Below are positions 60,910-64,000 of a DNA stretch of 64,000 nucleotides, one piece after another. A program made the position numbers and the translations under genes. Below the pieces are notes generated by a model. That model made no database searches and had not been told where the DNA came from. It worked only from the letters and a program-made list of their open reading frames with translations. Location: the NCBI GenBank assembly GCA_046565505.1, contig JBKHYJ010000022.1:62001-126000 (forward strand). Reading direction: 5' to 3'. The stretch's first letter is position 1, and each line of letters starts with the position of its first letter. This DNA is from JBKHYJ01 sp046565505 (GTDB lineage: Bacteria; Acidobacteriota; Blastocatellia; UBA7656).

Positions 60910-61587
60910 CTATGTTTTCGCATCACTCTTCAGGTCACGCAACAACTTTCTAAAAGCTTTATTGAATGATTCAGAATGTCGCCATTTCGTAAAATCACCA
61001 ATATGACGAGTATTCTTAATATATGCAGGCCACCCATCGTTAACGCTCATCACAGTATTATCTAGTCGGATGGGAAACACCACCGTGAGTTGTTGTTGAC
61101 GCTCTCTAGCTAGTGCCGTTTCCACCTCTTGCTGAACCCATTGGCTTTTAATGGACGCCTTTGATAGTACGATTAATAGTTTGTTGTAGATTCGTATTGA
61201 CTGATCTATGCTAGCGCGAATTTCATTTCCTATTTTTAAATCTTCGGGAGCATACCAACACTTTATCTCGTTCTGTTGTAGTTTTAAATATAGCTGGTCA
61301 ACGAACGTTTCATCTATACTGCAGTAACTGATAAAACACGAATAAAACTGGAAAGCTTGTACTTCAAAGACTGTATAGTAGAGTTCACTAACATCTACAT
61401 CCAAGCCTCTTGCCAGCATTCTAACCGCATTCATAGTTAGATTCGTGACGGTACCATTGACTATTTTTGAAAGATAGCTACTATCTATCGCACCACCTGT
61501 ATCACGTTCAATATCCCGGCCATTTAGTCCCTTCTCCTTCATGATTGTACGTACATATTCCTGCAATATGTTATTTCTCTTTGGCAT
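60910..61587 (-). CDS. XRE helix-turn-helix plus TIR domain protein
   Basis: 225 residues. Residues 8-70 form an XRE-type DNA-binding domain (QEYVRTIMKEKGLNGRDIE, SSYLSKIVNGTVTNLTMNAVRML). Residues 82-215 form a TIR domain (SCFISYCSIDETFVDQLYLKL, then CWYAPEDLKIG, LIVLSKASIKSQWVQQEVE). E154 in W-x3-E is at the position of the NADase catalytic Glu of TIR enzymes, so NAD-cleaving activity is possible. The gene is markedly richer in A/T than the rest of the window, a sign of transfer. AGGT lies near ATG 61587. It is in line with the helical-repeat gene upstream (75 bases). Bacterial TIR proteins often serve in antiphage defence; that role here is inferred. Confidence 0.85.
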   Translation of the reverse strand: MPKRNNILQEYVRTIMKEKGLNGRDIERDTGGAIDSSYLSKIVNGTVTNLTMNAVRMLARGLDVDVSELYYTVFEVQAFQFYSCFISYCSIDETFVDQLYLKLQQNEIKCWYAPEDLKIGNEIRASIDQSIRIYNKLLIVLSKASIKSQWVQQEVETALARERQQQLTVVFPIRLDNTVMSVNDGWPAYIKNTRHIGDFTKWRHSESFNKAFRKLLRDLKSDAKT

Positions 61588-61662
61588 TAATATACCTGAC
61601 TTGTTACGGTAATTTACATCATACTAATCAAGGGAGGCCCATGCTTGGCCTGAACCTCACTG

Positions 61663-62850
61663 CTACTTCTCAGGCAGCCTGCGCTCAACATTCAGCCGCC
61701 ATTCTGACTCGGTAATGTTGCGAGTCCTACTATACTCAAACACCCTGCTAATCATGCTGTCCATGATAGTGACTCGCCTCTGGTCGTCTTCGCAGTCACG
61801 CAACGCGGATATTACTGCTACCAGTTCTTCCGGCTCAATAAGGTGCGCCCATTCAACCATCAAATCATCAAGCGTCTTCTTATCTTCCAAGTCGATAACA
61901 TGATTTGCCGGGCCGCTTTTTACCAAGCCAAGCATGAGCGCCATCTTATTGTATTCGGTCTCGGGTAGCAGTTCGGTCCTAACCGCCGCCAGCAGGAATT
62001 CTCTCTTGTCGGCCAAACTCATATCGGCAAACTCTTGCGAGTCGATTATCTCCGGTCTCTTAGGTTCGGGCGCTTCTTTCAGAGGCGGGAACGGTACGAC
62101 TCTAGCGGGCTTGCTTGGTTTAGCTTCTGTGCTGGCATGCGGAGTCTCTTTTATCTCAACCTCTAAAGGCTTACGCTCAATTGACGGGATTGTGACAAGC
62201 GAGCGGTTCGGCTCTTTTAGCTTGCCGGCTGTCTCTTGCCATTCTGGATATGCATGGGTGAGCGGGGAAGAGAGTACATGCTTGATGACGTTGCGAGCCT
62301 CGCTTATCCGGCCCGCCTCGCCTAGTTCTACGGCGTATGAATTGAGGTAATCATAATAGGAAAGCGGGTCAGAGTATCGCGCGAACGGCAGGCAGCTTTC
62401 GAGGTCCGTTATTGATGAGTTGTGAAAGCCTTCTCTGGCTTTGAATATAGCCATCCCTCTCATGCCCTCTAATAAAGGCGAGGCTTTCATTGACTCTATA
62501 ATCCATCTAAGTTCCGACGCATTATCGTTTTCTCTTGCCGCTAGAGCCGCCAGCGTATGCATGGCTCTCGCTCTATAATGCAAAGGCGCATGCTCAGCTA
62601 TATACTCAAAGGTATTCTTCACATCAGCACCGCGCACATATTCACACCATCCGAGGTAATACTGACCGATTAATTGATACTGCCGTATTGGCACATTGAT
62701 TAAGAGCCTTGCCGTTTCTTCTGCGCGCTCAATTTTGCGGAAGATATAGGCGTGTTCAGCGTGGCGGACAAGTTTAGTTCCTAATTCGTGGAACCCCACA
62801 GGTGTACTTATTAACTGTTGATAGAATTTCGCGTGTAAAGGAGAAACCAT
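61663..62850 (-). CDS. Helical-repeat protein of unknown function
   Basis: Not recognised. The N-terminal 230 residues are regular amphipathic helices of TPR-like spacing (HAEHAYIFRKIERAEETARLL, YLGWCEYVRGADVKNTFEYI, RARAMHTLAALAARENDNAS). A Pro/Lys-rich linker (about 225-265) then leads to a smaller helical domain (ADKREFLLAAVRTELLPETEY, VAVISALRDCEDDQRRVTIM). There is no signal peptide or membrane helix. The start is uncertain: ATG 62850 overlaps the opposite-strand ATG 62849 in the palindrome CATG, and ATG 62880 with AGGAAAGGA upstream is the other choice. It is followed by the XRE-TIR gene and may be its partner. Confidence 0.7.
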   Translation of the reverse strand: MVSPLHAKFYQQLISTPVGFHELGTKLVRHAEHAYIFRKIERAEETARLLINVPIRQYQLIGQYYLGWCEYVRGADVKNTFEYIAEHAPLHYRARAMHTLAALAARENDNASELRWIIESMKASPLLEGMRGMAIFKAREGFHNSSITDLESCLPFARYSDPLSYYDYLNSYAVELGEAGRISEARNVIKHVLSSPLTHAYPEWQETAGKLKEPNRSLVTIPSIERKPLEVEIKETPHASTEAKPSKPARVVPFPPLKEAPEPKRPEIIDSQEFADMSLADKREFLLAAVRTELLPETEYNKMALMLGLVKSGPANHVIDLEDKKTLDDLMVEWAHLIEPEELVAVISALRDCEDDQRRVTIMDSMISRVFEYSRTRNITESEWRLNVERRLPEK

Positions 62851-63088
62851 GAAAAGACTGTTATCCGTCTTAACGCTCATGCTGTGTCTGTCCTTTCCTG
62901 TTATGGGAGGCCATCGGCCTATAGGGGGCCGGTATTGTTCGCCTTGCGATAACATCACTTGCACTTGTGATGAAGGCGAGACACCTAATGCGAATACCAC
63001 TACTCAGCAAGACAATGCCCCCGTAGACGTATCAGAAATAGGTATAGTGATCGTGGCTCTACTCTTCTGGCTTAGACTGAAAGCTTAA
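62849..63088 (+). CDS. Small secreted or membrane protein with CxxC motifs
   Basis: 79 residues. AAAGGAG lies five bases before the ATG. A signal peptide (LLSVLTLMLCLSFPVMGG) precedes a short Cys stretch (C30, C33, C38, C40), a polar Thr/Asn/Gln region and a C-terminal hydrophobic helix (IGIVIVALLFWLRLKA). No family is recognised. The gene overlaps the 5' end of the divergent helical-repeat gene, so their promoters must lie inside each other's coding sequence or be regulated together. Confidence 0.75.
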   Translation: MKRLLSVLTLMLCLSFPVMGGHRPIGGRYCSPCDNITCTCDEGETPNANTTTQQDNAPVDVSEIGIVIVALLFWLRLKA

Positions 63089-63195
63089 TAAGCTAAGTTG
63101 GTGCTGCTGAAAACTCGACTGCGACATGCCGCACTTGTGGCGGATTAATATCTGTCTAGCATGTCTTGGGGATTGTACTACAAGCTACTACAGAT

Positions 63196-64000
63196 TCAAG
63201 CGGAATAGAGCAGTTCTTTTAAATCCCATACGTGGTCGGTCAACTTGGCTTCCATAGCCGGCGTAACCCTCAACGTTTTATGCACGCGGCAAAAGTTGTA
63301 ATAAGCAAACTGTAAGGCATACGCACATCGAAGATTCCACCACTTTTTTGAGAAAGCGTTAGTCAATCGAGTCATCCGGCGCATGCTCATTCTGACTGTC
63401 AAGTTTTGCCTCTCAATGTGGCTTGTGCAGACCTTATCAAGATCGGGTTCTCCGAAGATAGCCAGCTTCTCGACTCCCACAACTTCAGCGGGCGAATACC
63501 TATGGTCGTCATCAACGAGCTTGCCATACTGCTTTATAAGCTGACCGAAGTTAACGAGCTTCGCGCCTAAGCTGTAAACCATCGCATCACGGTAAGGCTT
63601 GAACCCATCCGTGTAAACATCAAAGTTATGATCGGCAGTGGCGCGGGCAAGCCTTTCAGTAAAAACATAAGTGTCATTGGCCGTTCGCCTGCCCAAGTGC
63701 CAAGCAAGAATGAGCTTTGTATGCCGCTCCATAGCGATGAAGCAGTAGGCATCGCCAAGCCCATCGTCATCACCTTTACCTTGCCGGTTCTTGGTTTTCT
63801 CCTTCATCCCAACGAAGCCCCATATCTCGTCGCACTGCACTTCTTTTACGCTGACGCCTTGAATCATTCTATCCGTCAACGCTTCGCACTTGTCGCCGAC
63901 TTTCTGAATTATGGAAAGGATGGTCCGCTTCTCAACGCCAGTGATTCGCTCCGTACTCCTGATAGAGCATCCTTCAACAAGGTGCTTTAGAACGGAGATG
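63196..64000 (-). CDS. IS1-type DDE transposase (5' end beyond window)
   Basis: An N-terminal helix-turn-helix (CSIRSTERITGVEKRTILSII) precedes the catalytic core with QCDEIWGFVGMKEK (first Asp), DVYTDGFKPYRDAM (second Asp), and the acidic/His region VCTSHIERQNLTVRMSMRRMTRLTNAFSKK, then YNFCRVHKTLRVTPAME. The frame is open through position 64000, so the first residues are missing. No frameshift or stop is seen, so the element may be active. The TTG at 63879 is not the start, since the domain continues upstream of it. Confidence 0.9.
   Translation of the reverse strand, partial: ISVLKHLVEGCSIRSTERITGVEKRTILSIIQKVGDKCEALTDRMIQGVSVKEVQCDEIWGFVGMKEKTKNRQGKGDDDGLGDAYCFIAMERHTKLILAWHLGRRTANDTYVFTERLARATADHNFDVYTDGFKPYRDAMVYSLGAKLVNFGQLIKQYGKLVDDDHRYSPAEVVGVEKLAIFGEPDLDKVCTSHIERQNLTVRMSMRRMTRLTNAFSKKWWNLRCAYALQFAYYNFCRVHKTLRVTPAMEAKLTDHVWDLKELLYSA
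63196..64000 (-). mobile_element. IS1-family-like insertion sequence, left part only
   Basis: Only the 3' side of the element is in the window. Its end should lie in the 107 bases between 63089 and 63195, but the partner inverted repeat is outside, so the boundary cannot be fixed. Confidence 0.65.

Noticed and set aside
63879..64000. Transposase beginning at TTG 63879
   Set aside because: The helix-turn-helix part of the same protein continues in frame to the window edge, so the start is outside.

Overview
The window looks like chromosomal DNA from a high-GC bacterium, most likely an acidobacterium of the Blastocatellia type. That placement is inference from gene style: many secreted M1, M28, S8 and C25 peptidases, an EttA-type ABC-F protein, a UMF1-type transporter and large proteins ending in a C25 domain. 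There is no rRNA or tRNA to settle it. The right edge, from about 60.8 kb, is visibly richer in A/T and ends in an insertion sequence.

Layout. 0-9 kb: an edge-truncated glycerophosphodiester phosphodiesterase, an M1 aminopeptidase, an M28 peptidase, ettA, the periplasmic methionine sulfoxide repair pair msrP-msrQ, and a DUF1223 thioredoxin-like protein. 9-17 kb: a SWIM-SNF2 helicase, a Ycf48-like propeller protein, an inward-rectifier-type K+ channel, a UMF1 transporter and an Nfu iron-sulfur scaffold. 17-24 kb: a radical SAM protein that ends at an in-frame TGA but continues into the selenocysteine tail C-U-A-E-P, with a hairpin just downstream. It is preceded by an ATP-grasp ligase and endonuclease III. 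A TonB-like membrane protein follows, then an Fpg/Nei glycosylase whose zinc finger is cut off by an in-frame TAA. 24-31 kb: an M28 peptidase, the serine pathway genes serC and serA with a DUF1015 gene, a zinc-ribbon protein and an enoyl-CoA hydratase.

31-43 kb holds a small Cys-rich secreted protein, two structured intergenic elements, a zinc-ribbon membrane protein translationally coupled to a CDP-alcohol phosphatidyltransferase and a GtrA protein, a subtilisin, the first C25 peptidase, another zinc-ribbon protein, a family 2 glycosyltransferase and malic enzyme. 43-55.6 kb holds two more giant C25 (gingipain-like) peptidases. They share the C-terminal half but have unrelated N-terminal modules, and each has a similar promoter far upstream. 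The last is followed after 10 nt by a 158-residue protein that fuses a PqqD-type peptide-recognition domain, a twin-arginine export signal and a knottin-like six-cysteine peptide. This is the best candidate for an undescribed system. 55.9-60.8 kb: a CNNM/CorC protein, glycerol kinase, an orphan secretin-like domain and a membrane-anchored tyrosine phosphatase. 60.9-64 kb: an XRE-TIR protein, a helical-repeat protein of unknown function overlapping a divergent small secreted protein, and an IS1-type transposase cut by the window edge.

Starts were chosen by Shine-Dalgarno match. Several genes have instead a -10 box 10-11 nt before the start codon, which suggests leaderless mRNAs. No CRISPR array, tRNA or rRNA was seen.
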